The notes: generated by a model from the sequence alone, not told the origin. A DNA stretch of 64,000 bases from Sulfuricella sp. (GCA_028713975.1 JAQTNE010000004.1:62001-126000), one strand, 5' to 3'; shown: positions 24,958-35,860, numbered from the stretch's first letter. Numbers and translations are program-made.

Positions 24958-25209
24958 ATGTTGCTCGATGTAACCCGTGTTGCGCCAAAGCCCGATTTCA
25001 CTTTGTTTCTGGAATTCGAGAACGGGGAGCGCCGTTGTTTTAATATGGCCCCGTATATCGACCAGAAGCCATGGGTGCGGCTGAAGTTGAATAATGCATT
25101 CCTAAGCGCTTTTGTGGATTGCGGCACGGTGGTGTGGCCAGGCAATATCGACATTGACCCCGAAACACTCTACGACCTTTCGGTTCCTGTCGATTCGATT
25201 ACGACCTGA
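24958..25209 (+). CDS. DUF2442 protein
   Basis: 83 residues, starting MLLDVTRVAPKPDFTLFLEF and containing the family's closing pattern VVWPGNIDIDPETLYDLS. It is short, acidic and soluble. A GGGG stretch upstream of the ATG may serve as ribosome site. It is paired with the DUF4160 gene 11 bp upstream; in such pairs DUF2442 is the presumed antidote or DNA-contacting partner, which is inference. The gene converges on lgt. Confidence 0.88.
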   Translation: MLLDVTRVAPKPDFTLFLEFENGERRCFNMAPYIDQKPWVRLKLNNAFLSAFVDCGTVVWPGNIDIDPETLYDLSVPVDSITT

Positions 25210-25243
25210 GCGCTGGCAATGCGTCAACGCAGCGCCCATCCCT

Positions 25244-26035
25244 TCAGCTGCTAGTTTTATTCCGATAAGCCCAGCCCATCATAAAGACGCCCACCACGAC
25301 CATCGGCAGGGAAAGCCACTGGCCCATGCTGACACCTAGCGACATCAGGCCGAAAATACCGTCATCCGGGTTGCGGAAGAATTCTCCGATGAAGCGGAAC
25401 GTGCCGTAGCCCACCAGAAACAGTCCGGACACCGCGCCGCACGGCCGTTGCCGGCGCGAGAACAGCCACAGCAGGGCGAACAGGGCCAAGCCTTCGAGGC
25501 CGAATTCGTAGAGTTGCGACGGGTGGCGCGCCACGCTGTCGTGTTGCGGAAACACCATGCCCCAGGGCAGGTCGGTGGGGCGCCCCCACAGTTCGCCGTT
25601 GATGAAGTTGCCGATGCGTCCGGCGCCTAGGCCGAGCGGCACCAGCGGGGCGATGAAGTCGGTCAGGGCCAGCCATTTGATCCCGGTTTTTCTGGCGTAC
25701 AACCACATCGCCGCCAGCACGCCGAGAAAGCCGCCATGAAAGGACATGCCGCCTTTCCACACGGCGAATATTTCGAGCGGATGGGAAAAATAATAGCCCG
25801 GCTCGTAGAACAGTACCTCGCCCAGCCTGCCGCCCAGCACCACGCCCAGCACGCCGTAGAACAGCAGGTCATCCAGTTGCGCGACATTCAGCCCCGGCTG
25901 CGGCCCGTTCTTGATGCGACGCCGCCCGAGCAACAGAAACAGGGCGAATGCGGTCAGATACATCAGGCCGTACCAGCGGATGGCGAGCGGGCCGAGATGA
26001 ATGGCAACGGGGTCGAACTGGGGGTGGATCAGCAT
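25244..26035 (-). CDS. lgt: Prolipoprotein diacylglyceryl transferase
   Basis: 263 residues with about seven membrane helices. The Lgt signature is [19 protein letters not shown], and the essential His/Arg regions [11 protein letters not shown] and HPSQLYE are intact. It transfers diacylglycerol from phosphatidylglycerol to the lipobox Cys of prolipoproteins, such as the MliC-like protein and LptE encoded in this window. It appears monocistronic, and a dispersed hairpin repeat lies between it and ilvD. Confidence 0.97.
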   Translation of the reverse strand: MLIHPQFDPVAIHLGPLAIRWYGLMYLTAFALFLLLGRRRIKNGPQPGLNVAQLDDLLFYGVLGVVLGGRLGEVLFYEPGYYFSHPLEIFAVWKGGMSFHGGFLGVLAAMWLYARKTGIKWLALTDFIAPLVPLGLGAGRIGNFINGELWGRPTDLPWGMVFPQHDSVARHPSQLYEFGLEGLALFALLWLFSRRQRPCGAVSGLFLVGYGTFRFIGEFFRNPDDGIFGLMSLGVSMGQWLSLPMVVVGVFMMGWAYRNKTSS

Positions 26036-26115
26036 TGAGGCGGCAAGGATTTCGGTTAAAATGGGGATTATACGTTAATCTTTATGTTTTCTTTTGCCCT
26101 GAAAAAGCTATTGAA

Positions 26116-26245
26116 CCGTAGAGGACGCAAAGGACGCAGAGGAATTCAAAAACTTACCCGCCATTAAATGCTCATCAAAAGGCAAGTTTCTGTGCAACAC
26201 TTTAAGTTCTTGTTTTTCCTCTGCGCCCTCCGCGTCCTCTGCGGT
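26116..26245. repeat. GAGGACGC hairpin repeat, copy 1
   Basis: Left arm CCGTAGAGGACGCAAAGGAC continues to 26143. Right arm 26217-26245 is its complement in tandem units (CTGCGCCCTC, CGCGTCCTCTGCGGT). The unit is about 9 bp. The roughly 70-bp centre is AT-rich and differs from the other copies. It fills the 248-bp gap between the divergent lgt and ilvD genes. I see no other gene in that gap. Confidence 0.85.
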
Positions 26246-26283
26246 AAATCGCTGTTTTTCAAATTATTTCGCAAGGACTGAAT

Positions 26284-28137
26284 ATGCCCGCCTACCGCTC
26301 CAAGACTTCCACCCACGGCCGCAACATGGCCGGCGCCCGCGCCCTGTGGCGCGCCACCGGCATGACCGACAATGACTTCGGCAAGCCGATCATCGCCATT
26401 GCCAACTCTTTTACCCAGTTCGTACCGGGCCACGTCCACCTTAAAGACATGGGGCAACTGGTGGCGCGCGAGATCGAAGCGGCCGGCGGCGTGGCCAAGG
26501 AATTCAACACCATCGCGGTGGATGACGGCATCGCCATGGGCCACAGCGGCATGCTGTATTCCCTGCCGTCGCGCGAGCTGATCGCCGATTCGGTGGAATA
26601 CATGGTCAACGCGCATTGCGCCGATGCGCTGGTGTGCATCTCGAATTGCGACAAGATCACTCCCGGCATGCTGATGGCCTCGCTGCGCCTGAACATCCCG
26701 ACGATCTTCGTGTCGGGCGGACCGATGGAAGCGGGCAAGGCGGTCATTCAGGGCAAGACGCTTCACCTCGACCTGGTGGATGCGATGGTGGCGGCGGTCG
26801 ATCCGCATTACACCGATGCCGAAACCCTGAGCATGGAACGCTCCGCCTGCCCGACCTGCGGCTCGTGCTCCGGCATGTTCACCGCCAACTCGATGAACTG
26901 CCTGACCGAGGCGCTGGGCCTGGCGTTGCCGGGCAACGGTTCGCTGCTGGCGACCCATGCCGACCGTCGCGAGCTGTTCCTCGAGGCCGGGCGCAAGATC
27001 GTGGAGATCGCCAAGCGCCATTACGAGCGCGACGACGCTTCGGTGCTGCCGCGCAGCATCGCCACTTTCGAGGCGTTCGAGAACGCCATTACGCTCGACA
27101 TCGCCATGGGCGGCTCGACCAACACCGTGCTCCACCTCCTCGCTGCGGCGCAGGAGGGCGGCGTAGCGTTCACCATGCAGGACATCGACCGCCTGTCGCG
27201 CCGGGTGCCGCATCTGTGCAAGGTGGCGCCGTCGATCCAGACTTACCATATGGAAGACGTGCATCGCGCCGGCGGCATCATGGGTATACTCGGCGAGATC
27301 GACCGCGCCGGGCTGCTGCACCGCGACCTGCCGACGGTGCACAGCCCGAGCATGGGCGCGGCGCTGGAGCAATGGGACGTGATGCGCAGCAAGGACGAGA
27401 AAGTGAAAACCTTTTTCCGCGCCGCGCCCGGCGGCGTGCCGAGCCAGACCGCGTTCAGCCAGGACAAGCGCTACCCCGATCTGGACATCGACCGCAGCCA
27501 CGGCTGCATCCGCGACAAGGCCCACGCCTATTCGCAGGACGGCGGACTGGCCGTGCTTTACGGCAACATCGCCGAGGACGGCTGCATCGTCAAGACCGCC
27601 GGCGTGGACGAAAGCATTCTCAAGTTCACCGGCCGGGCGCGCGTGTTCGAAAGCCAGGAAGATTCGGTGGCGGCGATCCTGGCCGACAAGATCGTGGCCG
27701 GCGACGTGGTGGTGATCAGATACGAAGGGCCGCGCGGCGGGCCGGGCATGCAGGAAATGCTCTACCCCACCAGCTACCTCAAGTCAAAGGGGCTGGGCAA
27801 GCAGTGCGCGCTACTCACCGACGGGCGTTTCTCCGGCGGCACCTCAGGCCTCTCGATCGGCCACGTCTCGCCGGAAGCGGAAGAAGGCGGCGCCATCGGC
27901 CTGGTCGAGGAAGGCGACAGCATCGAGATCGACATCCCGAACCGCACCATCAACCTAAAGATTGCCAATGATGAACTGGCGAAGCGCCGTCAGGCGATGG
28001 AAGCCAAGGGCGCCAAGGCATGGCGCCCGGCCAACCGTAACCGCGTCGTTTCGGCAGCATTGCGCGCCTACGCCGCGATGACCACTTCAGCATCCAAGGG
28101 CGCGGTGCGCGACGTCAGCCAAGTGGAACGGCGTTAA
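26284..28137 (+). CDS. ilvD: Dihydroxy-acid dehydratase
   Basis: 617 residues. The iron-sulfur cysteines are in [13 protein letters not shown] and [11 protein letters not shown], and the family C-terminal motif [13 protein letters not shown], followed by IGHVSPEA, is intact. It dehydrates dihydroxy-isovalerate and dihydroxy-methylvalerate, the third step of valine and isoleucine synthesis. No other ilv genes lie nearby. The stop codon abuts a MITE-like repeat. Confidence 0.97.
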   Translation: MPAYRSKTSTHGRNMAGARALWRATGMTDNDFGKPIIAIANSFTQFVPGHVHLKDMGQLVAREIEAAGGVAKEFNTIAVDDGIAMGHSGMLYSLPSRELIADSVEYMVNAHCADALVCISNCDKITPGMLMASLRLNIPTIFVSGGPMEAGKAVIQGKTLHLDLVDAMVAAVDPHYTDAETLSMERSACPTCGSCSGMFTANSMNCLTEALGLALPGNGSLLATHADRRELFLEAGRKIVEIAKRHYERDDASVLPRSIATFEAFENAITLDIAMGGSTNTVLHLLAAAQEGGVAFTMQDIDRLSRRVPHLCKVAPSIQTYHMEDVHRAGGIMGILGEIDRAGLLHRDLPTVHSPSMGAALEQWDVMRSKDEKVKTFFRAAPGGVPSQTAFSQDKRYPDLDIDRSHGCIRDKAHAYSQDGGLAVLYGNIAEDGCIVKTAGVDESILKFTGRARVFESQEDSVAAILADKIVAGDVVVIRYEGPRGGPGMQEMLYPTSYLKSKGLGKQCALLTDGRFSGGTSGLSIGHVSPEAEEGGAIGLVEEGDSIEIDIPNRTINLKIANDELAKRRQAMEAKGAKAWRPANRNRVVSAALRAYAAMTTSASKGAVRDVSQVERR

Positions 28138-28280
28138 CATGAAACACGCGAAGCGCACTTTGTCCCCCTCTCCCGCTTGCGGGATAACCGGCGACTTGGC
28201 TGGAGTTGTTTGCCAGCCTAGTCGAATGGCTAGTAGTTTCATCAGAGGGCTAGGGGTGAGGGAAACGGCCATGGCCGTTA
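28136..28280 (+). repeat. MITE-like palindromic element, copy A, with a 60-bp interruption
   Basis: This shares with copy B (52733-52830, opposite strand) the ordered blocks TGAAACACGCGAAGCG, TTGTCCCCCTCTCCCGCTTG, GAGGGCTAGGGGTGAGGG and AAACGGNCATGGC. In copy B the two halves join directly as a hairpin. Here 28185-28244 (60 bp, with internal hairpins GGCTGG/CCAGCC and CTAG/CTAG) separates them. It fills the gap between ilvD and the GspE-type gene. Confidence 0.8.
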
Positions 28281-28284
28281 GCAA

Positions 28285-30072
28285 ATGACGCATAAGAGCC
28301 CAGCCAGGCCGACCGACCACAAGCTCGGCTTGCGCGAGCTGCTCGACGCGCTGGTTGCCGACGGCCTGGTAACGAAGCCTGACGCGGAGAACCTGCTGTC
28401 GCCGGCACGCAACACGCGCGGCGAGGTTCATCCGCTGGCGCAGATCGCCGAGCAGAAATGGGCGTCGGCCCTGCCGCCCCACCGGATACTCAACCTCGAT
28501 GCCCTGACCGAGTGGCTGGCGGGCTGGGTCAGGCTGCCCTACTACCATATCGACCCGCTCAAGATCGACGTCACCGCGATCACCGCCATCGTGTCGGACA
28601 CCTATGCGGCGCGGTTCCGCATCCTGCCGGTGGAAGTTTCGGCGCACGAGGTGGTGGTGGCGACCGCCGAACCTTTCCTGACCGAATGGGAAAAAGAACT
28701 GGCGCCGATCCTGCGACTCAACATCCGGCGCGTGGTCGCCAGCCCGCTCGACATCCAGCGCTACCTGGCCGAATTTTACAGCCTGGCGCGCTCGGTCAAA
28801 CGGGCCGCCCAGTCGCAGAGCTCGTCCTTCTCCGGCGCCCCCTCCAATTTCGAGCAACTGGTGGACATGGGACGCGCCGGCAACATCGACGCCAATGACC
28901 AGCACGTGGTTCACATCGTCGACTGGCTGCTGCAGTACGCCTTCGACCAGCGCGCTTCCGACATTCACCTCGAGCCGCGGCGCGACCACGGCGAAGTGCG
29001 GTTCCGCATCGACGGCGTGATGCACCACGTCTACCAGATCCCGCTGGCGGTGATGGCCGCGGTGACCAGCCGCCTCAAGGGACTGGGACGGATGGACATC
29101 GTCGAGAAGCGCCGCCCGCTGGACGGGCGCATCAAGACCCGGGCGCCGGACGGCAGCGAGATCGAGCTGCGCCTGTCCACCATGCCCACCGCCTTCGGCG
29201 AAAAGATGGTGATGCGGATTTTCAATCCCGACGTGATCGTGCAGAGCTTCAAGGAAATGGGCTTCGGCGACGACGACATCGCGCGCTGGAGCCAGATGAC
29301 GAGCCAGCCCAACGGCATCATCCTGGTCACCGGCCCGACCGGCTCGGGCAAGACCACCACGCTGTATTCGACATTGCGCCAGCTGGCCGTGCCGGAAGTG
29401 AACGTCTGCTCCATCGAAGACCCGATCGAGATGATCTCGCCGCAGTTCAACCAGATGCAGGTGCAGCACAACATCGGCCTGGACTTCGCGAGCGGCGTGC
29501 GCACCCTGATGCGGCAGGACCCCGACATCATCATGGTGGGCGAGATCCGCGACCTGGAAACCGCGGAAATGGCCATCCAGGCGGCACTGACCGGCCATCT
29601 GGTGCTGTCCACCCTGCACACCAACGATGCGCCCTCGGCGATCTCCCGCCTGCTCGATCTGGGCGTGCCGCCCTACCTGATCAACGCGACCCTGCTCGGC
29701 GTGCTGGCGCAGCGCCTGGTGCGCACCCTGTGCCCGCACTGCAAGGAGCGCGAGGCGCTCGACGGCGAAACCTGGGATGCGCTGGTCAAGCCGTGGAAGG
29801 CCGCCGCCCCGGCGTCGGTGAGCGCGCCGCGCGGCTGCCTGGAATGCCGCATGACCGGTTATCTCGGCCGCGTCGGCCTGTACGAGATGCTGGTGATGTC
29901 GCCGGGCCTGCGCAAGCTGGTCAAGCCGGCATGCGATGTCGCGGCGCTGCGCGAGCAGGCCTACAAGGAAGGCATGAAACCGCTGCGCATCAGCGGCGCG
30001 CAGAAAGTCGCTAGCGGCCTGACGACCATCGAGGAAGTCCTGAAGGTCACGCCGCCGCCCAGCGGCATCTAA
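28285..30072 (+). CDS. GspE/PilB-family type II secretion ATPase
   Basis: 595 residues. It has an N-terminal T2SSE_N-like domain (about 15-180), then the ATPase core with Walker A GPTGSGKT at about 350, Asp box [18 protein letters not shown], His box [13 protein letters not shown], and a tetracysteine zinc motif (CPHC...CLEC). Such hexamers power pseudopilus or pilus assembly at the inner membrane. GspE is the best match, but no other secretion gene is in the window, so the partner system is unknown. An upstream repeat carries no clear promoter. Confidence 0.9.
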   Translation: MTHKSPARPTDHKLGLRELLDALVADGLVTKPDAENLLSPARNTRGEVHPLAQIAEQKWASALPPHRILNLDALTEWLAGWVRLPYYHIDPLKIDVTAITAIVSDTYAARFRILPVEVSAHEVVVATAEPFLTEWEKELAPILRLNIRRVVASPLDIQRYLAEFYSLARSVKRAAQSQSSSFSGAPSNFEQLVDMGRAGNIDANDQHVVHIVDWLLQYAFDQRASDIHLEPRRDHGEVRFRIDGVMHHVYQIPLAVMAAVTSRLKGLGRMDIVEKRRPLDGRIKTRAPDGSEIELRLSTMPTAFGEKMVMRIFNPDVIVQSFKEMGFGDDDIARWSQMTSQPNGIILVTGPTGSGKTTTLYSTLRQLAVPEVNVCSIEDPIEMISPQFNQMQVQHNIGLDFASGVRTLMRQDPDIIMVGEIRDLETAEMAIQAALTGHLVLSTLHTNDAPSAISRLLDLGVPPYLINATLLGVLAQRLVRTLCPHCKEREALDGETWDALVKPWKAAAPASVSAPRGCLECRMTGYLGRVGLYEMLVMSPGLRKLVKPACDVAALREQAYKEGMKPLRISGAQKVASGLTTIEEVLKVTPPPSGI

Positions 30073-30131
30073 TAGCCGACAAATTTACTAAGGTTTTGTG
30101 CTATCCTGAATACGTCATTTCAGGAGGCGCC

Positions 30132-32177
30132 ATGCCCAACCACCTTGCGTCCGAATCCAGCCCCTATCTGCAGCAGCACGCCGACAACCCGGTGGACTGG
30201 CGGCCGTGGAACCCGCAAGCGCTTGCCCTGGCGCGTGGGCAGGACAAGCCGATCCTGCTATCCATCGGTTATTCCACCTGCCACTGGTGCCACGTCATGG
30301 CGCACGAATCGTTCGAGGACGAAGCCACCGCCCGGCTGATGAACGAGCACTTCGTTTGTATCAAGGTGGATCGGGAAGAGCGGCCCGACCTCGACCAGAT
30401 CTACCAGAACGCCCACTATCTGCTGACCGGCCGCAGCGGCGGTTGGCCGCTGACCCTGTTCCTGACCCCGGACCAGACGCCGTTTTTCGGCGGCACTTAT
30501 TTCCCGCCAAAGGCGCGCTACAACCTGCCGGCGTTCGGCGATCTGCTGCTGCGGGTGGCGCAGGCTTATCGGGATCGCCGGCAGGACATCGACCTGCAAA
30601 ACACCTCGTTGCGCCAGAGCCTGGCGGCGTCATCGCCTGCTCCGGCGGATTGCTTCGAACTTGGCCCGGCGCCGCTGGCAAACGCCTTGCTCCAGTTCGA
30701 ACAAAGCTTCGACCCGGAATACGGCGGCTTCGGCGGCGCACCCAAATTCCCTCGGCCCGGCGACATCGCCTTCTGCCTGCGCCGTTATGCCGCCGCAGGC
30801 AACCAACCGGCGCGCGACATGGCGCTCCACACCCTGACGAAAATCGCCGACGGCGGGATTTACGACCAGCTCGGCGGCGGCTTCTGCCGCTACAGCGTGG
30901 ACGAGCGCTGGCTGATCCCGCATTTCGAGAAAATGCTCTACGACAACGGCCCGCTGCTCGGGCTCTATGCCGAGGCCTGGCGCTGCAGCGGCGCGGAACG
31001 CTTGCGCACGGTGGCGGAGGAAACCGTGGCGTGGCTGCAGCGTGAAATGCGCTCGCCGCAAGGCGGTTTTTATTCCGCGCTGGACGCCGACTCCGAGCAC
31101 GAAGAGGGCAAATTCTACGTGTGGACGCCGCCGCAGGTCGCCGCGGCACTGACTGCCGACGAATACGCCGTGCTGTCGCGGCATTACGGGCTGTACCGGC
31201 CCGCCAACTTTGAAGGTCGCCACTGGCACTTTTATGTTGCCCAGCCGCTCGATAGCGTGGCACAGGAGCTAGACATCAAGCCGGACGAAGCGAAACGCTT
31301 GCTGGACAGTGCGCGCGGCAAATTACTGGAACTTCGGGCACAACGGGTACGACCGGGGCGCGACGATAAAATCCTGGCCGCCTGGAACGCCCTGGCAATC
31401 AAGGGACTGGCCCAGGCCGGCAGTGCCTGCGGACGGCAGGACTGGATCATCCTGGCGCAACAGGCGGCGGATTTCATCCGCGCCGAGATGTGGCGCAACG
31501 GGCGCTTGCTGGCCTCGTGGAAAGACGGAAAAGCCCGTCTTGACGCCTATCTCGACGATTACGCCTTTCTGCTCGATGCCCTGATTGCGCTGTTGCAGGC
31601 TGATTTTCGCGCAGCCGACCTGACTTTTGCGCGCGACCTGGCCGAAGCCCTGCTGGCGCAATTCGAGGATCGCGAACACGGCGGTTTCTTTTTCACCGCA
31701 CACGACCACGAGGCCCTGATTTACCGACCGAAATTGGGCACCGACAATGCCACCCCATCGGGCAATGCGGTGGCGGCGTTTGCGCTGCAACGGCTCGGCC
31801 ACCTGCTGGGCGAAACCCGTTATCTGCTGGCTGCCGAGCGGGCGATCAAGCTCTTTTACCCGCACTTCGCCGCCCAACCGACGGGCTTCATGGCCTTTCT
31901 CGGCGCGCTGGAGGAATATCTGAAACCGCCGCAGATCGTTGTCCTGCGTGGCCCGAAAGCGCAAGTCGCGGCCTGGCAACAGGAACTGGCCGGGGAACTC
32001 ATGCCGGCAACCATGGTGCTGGCGCTGCCGAACGAGCTGGAGCAACTGCCCGGCTGTCTCAACAAGCCGCCCTCGCCCTGTGTCAACGCCTGGGTGTGCC
32101 AGGGCGTTACTTGCTTACCCGCGATCGACGATATCGGAACGTTGCGGCAAGTTTGTTCCGCTGGCAACAAAGCCTGA
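30132..32177 (+). CDS. DUF255 thioredoxin-domain protein (YyaL/SPATA20 family)
   Basis: 681 residues from ATG 30132, with AGGAGG 4 nt upstream. The N-terminal DsbH-like thioredoxin domain has [13 protein letters not shown] (CxxC at about 50-53) after the diagnostic [15 protein letters not shown]. The rest is an alpha/alpha toroid of the six-hairpin glycosidase type (about 190-600). The family is widespread, but its reaction is unknown. There is no signal peptide, so it is cytoplasmic. It stands alone between the GspE-type gene and cytochrome c. Confidence 0.92.
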   Translation: MPNHLASESSPYLQQHADNPVDWRPWNPQALALARGQDKPILLSIGYSTCHWCHVMAHESFEDEATARLMNEHFVCIKVDREERPDLDQIYQNAHYLLTGRSGGWPLTLFLTPDQTPFFGGTYFPPKARYNLPAFGDLLLRVAQAYRDRRQDIDLQNTSLRQSLAASSPAPADCFELGPAPLANALLQFEQSFDPEYGGFGGAPKFPRPGDIAFCLRRYAAAGNQPARDMALHTLTKIADGGIYDQLGGGFCRYSVDERWLIPHFEKMLYDNGPLLGLYAEAWRCSGAERLRTVAEETVAWLQREMRSPQGGFYSALDADSEHEEGKFYVWTPPQVAAALTADEYAVLSRHYGLYRPANFEGRHWHFYVAQPLDSVAQELDIKPDEAKRLLDSARGKLLELRAQRVRPGRDDKILAAWNALAIKGLAQAGSACGRQDWIILAQQAADFIRAEMWRNGRLLASWKDGKARLDAYLDDYAFLLDALIALLQADFRAADLTFARDLAEALLAQFEDREHGGFFFTAHDHEALIYRPKLGTDNATPSGNAVAAFALQRLGHLLGETRYLLAAERAIKLFYPHFAAQPTGFMAFLGALEEYLKPPQIVVLRGPKAQVAAWQQELAGELMPATMVLALPNELEQLPGCLNKPPSPCVNAWVCQGVTCLPAIDDIGTLRQVCSAGNKA

Positions 32178-32265
32178 GAACCCAAGCGGGAGCGTAGGCA
32201 AAACCGGAAAAGTTGGATAAGATAGCGTTTTTTAAATTGATCATTAACCATTCAAGGAGTTTCAA

Positions 32266-32586
32266 ATGAAAGTCGTTTTGAATATTGCCGCTGCTGCTGC
32301 CCTGTTGATTGCCGGTCAAGCCATGGCCGCCAATGCACCCGCACCGAAAGAAGCCGCTGCCTGCCTGGCTTGCCACCAAGTTGACAAGAAGGTCGTTGGC
32401 CCGGCTTACAAGGACGTGGCCAAGAAATATGCAGGCAACAAGGATGCCGTTAACCACTTGACCGCCAAGGTCGTCTCCGGTGGCAAGGGTGTCTGGGGCG
32501 AAATCCCGATGCCTCCGAAGGGCGGCACGGCCCTCAGCGAAGCCCAAATCAAGAGCGTCGTTACCTGGATTATGGGCTTGAAGTAA
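32266..32586 (+). CDS. Small periplasmic class I cytochrome c (c551/c552-like)
   Basis: 106 residues. A Sec signal peptide (MKVVLNIAAAAALLIAGQAMA) is followed by a haem-binding CLACH at 33-37 and an axial Met candidate in IPMPPKGG (Met82). The length and layout match the c551/c552 electron carriers of beta- and gammaproteobacteria, which pass electrons to terminal oxidases or denitrification enzymes. AAGGAG precedes the start. A strong terminator follows, so it is probably a single-gene transcript. Confidence 0.93.
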   Translation: MKVVLNIAAAAALLIAGQAMAANAPAPKEAAACLACHQVDKKVVGPAYKDVAKKYAGNKDAVNHLTAKVVSGGKGVWGEIPMPPKGGTALSEAQIKSVVTWIMGLK

Positions 32587-32608
32587 CCGATTCCGCATGG
32601 CATAAAAG

Positions 32609-32633
32609 AGCCGGCTTCGTGCCGGCTTTTTTA
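32609..32633 (+). terminator. Terminator after cytochrome c
   Basis: A perfect 7-bp stem AGCCGGC/GCCGGCT (32609-32615 and 32621-32627) with loop TTCGT, followed by a T run. It lies 22 bp after the cytochrome stop. Confidence 0.9.
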
Positions 32634-32753
32634 TTTGCGCGCAATGGTTTACAAGTCTCTCGGAATTGGCCAAGATAAGCGTACCGGCCTGGAGCCTGTT
32701 GCGGTCGGATTTCGCCAACACGAAAAAGCCAAAACGATAAAGGGAGACAAGCA

Positions 32754-33041
32754 ATGAAAGACCTGTTCAAGCCAGCCCGCCGCCAATTCCTCAAAACGAG
32801 TGGAGCCGCAATCGCCATGATCCCGGTTATCGCCTTGACCGGCAACGCATTCGCCGCCACCAATGCGGGAATGCGAACTTCGATGAAATACCAGGATACG
32901 CCGCTGGGCGACAAGGACTGCTCCAACTGCTTGCAGTTCGTACCGGGCAAGACGCCGAAGGATCTGGGAGGATGCAAGCTGTTCCCCGGCGACACGGAAA
33001 TCGCCCCCAAGGCTTACTGTGCTGCATGGGTGAAGAAGTAA
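32754..33041 (+). CDS. High-potential iron-sulfur protein (HiPIP)
   Basis: 95 residues. A Tat signal (RRQFLKTSGAA) leads to a mature domain with the four cluster cysteines at 56, 59, 74 and 89 (CSNC, GGC, AYC), the spacing of HiPIPs. The protein folds around a 4Fe-4S cluster before Tat export and carries single electrons in the periplasm. It is common in phototrophic and sulfur- or iron-oxidising proteobacteria. It lies just downstream of a cytochrome c gene, but each has its own terminator. Confidence 0.95.
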   Translation: MKDLFKPARRQFLKTSGAAIAMIPVIALTGNAFAATNAGMRTSMKYQDTPLGDKDCSNCLQFVPGKTPKDLGGCKLFPGDTEIAPKAYCAAWVKK

Positions 33042-33067
33042 TCGCTTTCGCTTTCACACCAAGAAAA

Positions 33068-33092
33068 AAGCCGGCTGAGTGCCGGCTTTTTT
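33068..33092. terminator. Bidirectional terminator between HiPIP and the NSS transporter
   Basis: An 8-bp stem AAGCCGGC/GCCGGCTT with loop TGAGT, flanked by A-rich sequence on the left and a T run on the right, so it can stop both converging transcripts. It reaches into the last codon of the transporter gene. Its stem core is the same as in the cytochrome c terminator. Confidence 0.88.
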
Positions 33093-34449
33093 ATGCTACC
33101 AGCCCGAACAGGTACAGGAAAATGGCGATAATCGCCAGCGGGGAAACGAAGCGCAGGGTAAAGCGCCATATCTGGTAAGCGCGCATGGCCAGGCCAAGTT
33201 CCTCCTGAACGTGATGAGTGCGCATCACCCAACCCGCGAACAACGCCATCAGCAATCCTCCCAGGGGCAGCAGGATGTTGGTGGTCAGCTTGTCGAGGGT
33301 GTCGAAAATATTGAGGCCGAACAGCAGACGCACGTCGCTCCAGACGTTGAAAGAAAGCAGCGCCGCAATACCCAATACCCAATCAATCAAGCCGATCAGC
33401 CATGCAGCCTGGTTGCGGGTCATGCGCGTGTTTTCGATGAGCCAGGAGATCGCCGGTTCCACCAGGGAGATGGCCGAAGTCCAGGCGGCAAAGGCAACCA
33501 GCAAAAAGAAAAGGGTGCCGATGAAAGCGCCTCCCGGCATTTTGCCGAAGGCGATGGGCAGAGTCTGGAAAATCAGCCCCGGCCCGGCTGCCGGCTCAAG
33601 CCCGTTGGCGAACACCAGGGCGAAGATGGCTAACCCCACCAGCAGGCCGATGGCCGTGTCGGCAAGCGCCACAAACAGGGTCGTGCGCGCGATGGAGACA
33701 TGGCGCTGGAGATAGGAACCGTACACCATCACGGCCCCCATGCCCAGGCTCAGGGAAAAAAAGGCGTGGCCCAACGCCGAAAGCACCACCACCGGCGTTA
33801 CCTTGGAAAAATTCGGCGTAAACATGAAGCGGGCAGAACGGGCGAAATCGCCTTCGGCCATGCTGTAACCGAGCAGCACCAGCAGGATGGCGAACAGCGC
33901 CGGCATCAATATCTTGTTGGTTTTTTCCAGCCCGGAATTGACTCCGCGCGCCACCACGCCCATGGTCATCACGATAAACAGGCTGTGCCACAGGACGAGT
34001 TCAAGCGGCGCCGCCAGAAAAGCGTTGAACCGGTTTTGCGCCATCGTGGCGTCCATTCCCTTGAACTCGCCGCTGGCGGCGCGCACCACGTAATCCAGCA
34101 CCCAACCGGCGATAACGCTGTAAAAGGCAAGAATCAGCAACCCGGCAAACAAACCCATGATGCCCACCCATTTCCACAGTGCTGGAGCATGGGCTTCCGC
34201 CGCCAGCAATCGCATACCATCCACCGGATTACGCTGGGCGCGGCGCCCCAGCATGATCTCGCACATCATCAGCGGAATACCCACCATGGCGATACAGGCG
34301 AGAAACACCAGGACGAAGGCGCTGCCGCCGTTGACCCCGGTCATGTAGGGGAATTTCCAGATGTTGCCGAGCCCGATGGCCGAGCCGGCCGTGGCCAGAA
34401 TAAACGCCCAGCGGCTGGACCAGTGGCTGCGGTGAACGATGTCGGTCAT
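33091..34449 (-). CDS. Sodium-dependent transporter, NSS/SNF family
   Basis: 452 residues and about 12 helices. The N-terminal WAFILATAGSAIGLGNIWKF is the sodium- and substrate-binding helix 1 of LeuT-fold neurotransmitter:sodium symporters, followed by GGSAFVLVFL. It probably imports an amino acid with Na+; the substrate is not readable. The next gene upstream, 19 bp away, is a second sodium-coupled amino acid transporter of another family, so they form a pair. Confidence 0.93.
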   Translation of the reverse strand: MTDIVHRSHWSSRWAFILATAGSAIGLGNIWKFPYMTGVNGGSAFVLVFLACIAMVGIPLMMCEIMLGRRAQRNPVDGMRLLAAEAHAPALWKWVGIMGLFAGLLILAFYSVIAGWVLDYVVRAASGEFKGMDATMAQNRFNAFLAAPLELVLWHSLFIVMTMGVVARGVNSGLEKTNKILMPALFAILLVLLGYSMAEGDFARSARFMFTPNFSKVTPVVVLSALGHAFFSLSLGMGAVMVYGSYLQRHVSIARTTLFVALADTAIGLLVGLAIFALVFANGLEPAAGPGLIFQTLPIAFGKMPGGAFIGTLFFLLVAFAAWTSAISLVEPAISWLIENTRMTRNQAAWLIGLIDWVLGIAALLSFNVWSDVRLLFGLNIFDTLDKLTTNILLPLGGLLMALFAGWVMRTHHVQEELGLAMRAYQIWRFTLRFVSPLAIIAIFLYLFGLVA

Positions 34450-34468
34450 GGCGATGCGCTGGGCAGAC

Positions 34469-35794
34469 TCAGGGTTTGCTGAAGTAACGGTCGGTTTCGG
34501 ACTTGATGACTTTCGACAGCAGCAACAGGCCGATCAGGTTGGGGATGGCCATCATGCCGTTCATCAGGTCGGAGAAATTCCAGACGAACTCCAGATTCAT
34601 CATGGCACCGACCACCACCGTGGCGATGAACACGATGCGATAGATGCGGATCGAGCGGGAACCGAACAGATACTCGATGGCTTTTTCGCCGTAATAATTC
34701 CAGCCGATCAGGGTGGAATAAGCGAACAGGGCCGTGGCCAGGGCGACGATGATCTCGCCCGCACTACCCAACGTTTCGCCGAAGCTGGCGCTGGTCAGTT
34801 GCCCGGCACTGACGCCATGCGTCCAGGAGGTCGCGGTAAGAATCACCAGAGCGGTCATGGTGCAGACCACCAGCGTGTCGATGAAGGTCTGGGTCATGCT
34901 GACCAGAGCCTGCTTTACCGGATCGTGGGTGCGCGCTGCTGCGGCGGCGATTGGTGCCGAGCCCAGGCCGGATTCATTGGAAAATACGCCGCGCGCAATA
35001 CCGAAGCGCATGGCGGCGGCCAGGGTGGAACCGGCAAACCCGCCGGTAGCGGCGGCTGGCGAGAAGGCGTGGCTGAAAATCAGGCCGAAAGCATGAGGAA
35101 TTTCGGTGATATTAAGCGCCAGCACCACCAGCGCCGAGCCGACATAGCCGACGATCATGAACGGCACCAGGAACGAGGTGAATTTGCCGATCGAGCGAAT
35201 GCCGCCGAGAATCACCAGGGCCGTCAGCACCATCAGCACCACGCCGGTAACCCAGGGCGCAACATGAAAGGTGGTCTCGAAAATCCGGGCGGTCGCATTG
35301 GCTTGGGTCATGTTGCCGATGCCAAAGGTAGCCAGTGCGGTAAACAGCGCGAACAGCCAGCCGAGCCAAGGCAGCCCGGCACCTTTCGCCAGGTAATACA
35401 TCGGCCCGCCGCGCATGCCGTGCTCCCCTTTCTCGCGATATTTGACCGCCAGCACCGCCTCGGAATATTTGGTTGCCATCCCGACCAGACCGGTTATCCA
35501 CATCCAGAATACCGCCCCGGGCCCACCCAGCGTGATCGCCGTGGCAACACCGACAATGTTGCCGATGCCGACCGTGGCCGCCAGCGCCGTCATCAGCGCG
35601 GCAAAATGGCTGATGTCGCCGGCATGACCGTGATCCTTGTGAAAAATCATGCGCAACGCCAGCGGCAGGGCACGGAATTGCAGTCCCTTGAGCAATACGG
35701 TCAGATAGAGGCCGGTTCCCACCAGCAGGGTCAGCATCGGCGGCCCCCACACCCAGCCGGACAGCGTTGCGATCAGCGCTTCGACTGTTTGCAT
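34469..35794 (-). CDS. Sodium:alanine/glycine symporter, AGCS family
   Basis: 441 residues, about 11 helices. Family regions are [20 protein letters not shown] with [20 protein letters not shown], and [24 protein letters not shown] carriers move alanine or glycine inward with Na+ or H+. It is the first gene of a two-gene leftward unit with the NSS transporter (19 bp between them). The ATG at 35794 has a weak purine-rich upstream site (AAGGGGAAA on the coding strand). Confidence 0.93.
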   Translation of the reverse strand: MQTVEALIATLSGWVWGPPMLTLLVGTGLYLTVLLKGLQFRALPLALRMIFHKDHGHAGDISHFAALMTALAATVGIGNIVGVATAITLGGPGAVFWMWITGLVGMATKYSEAVLAVKYREKGEHGMRGGPMYYLAKGAGLPWLGWLFALFTALATFGIGNMTQANATARIFETTFHVAPWVTGVVLMVLTALVILGGIRSIGKFTSFLVPFMIVGYVGSALVVLALNITEIPHAFGLIFSHAFSPAAATGGFAGSTLAAAMRFGIARGVFSNESGLGSAPIAAAAARTHDPVKQALVSMTQTFIDTLVVCTMTALVILTATSWTHGVSAGQLTSASFGETLGSAGEIIVALATALFAYSTLIGWNYYGEKAIEYLFGSRSIRIYRIVFIATVVVGAMMNLEFVWNFSDLMNGMMAIPNLIGLLLLSKVIKSETDRYFSKP

Positions 35795-35860
35795 GTATTT
35801 CCCCTTAATATTTTTGGATTATAACCAGAAAGCGCCTGAGCTTGGTTACGCTGCGACGCC

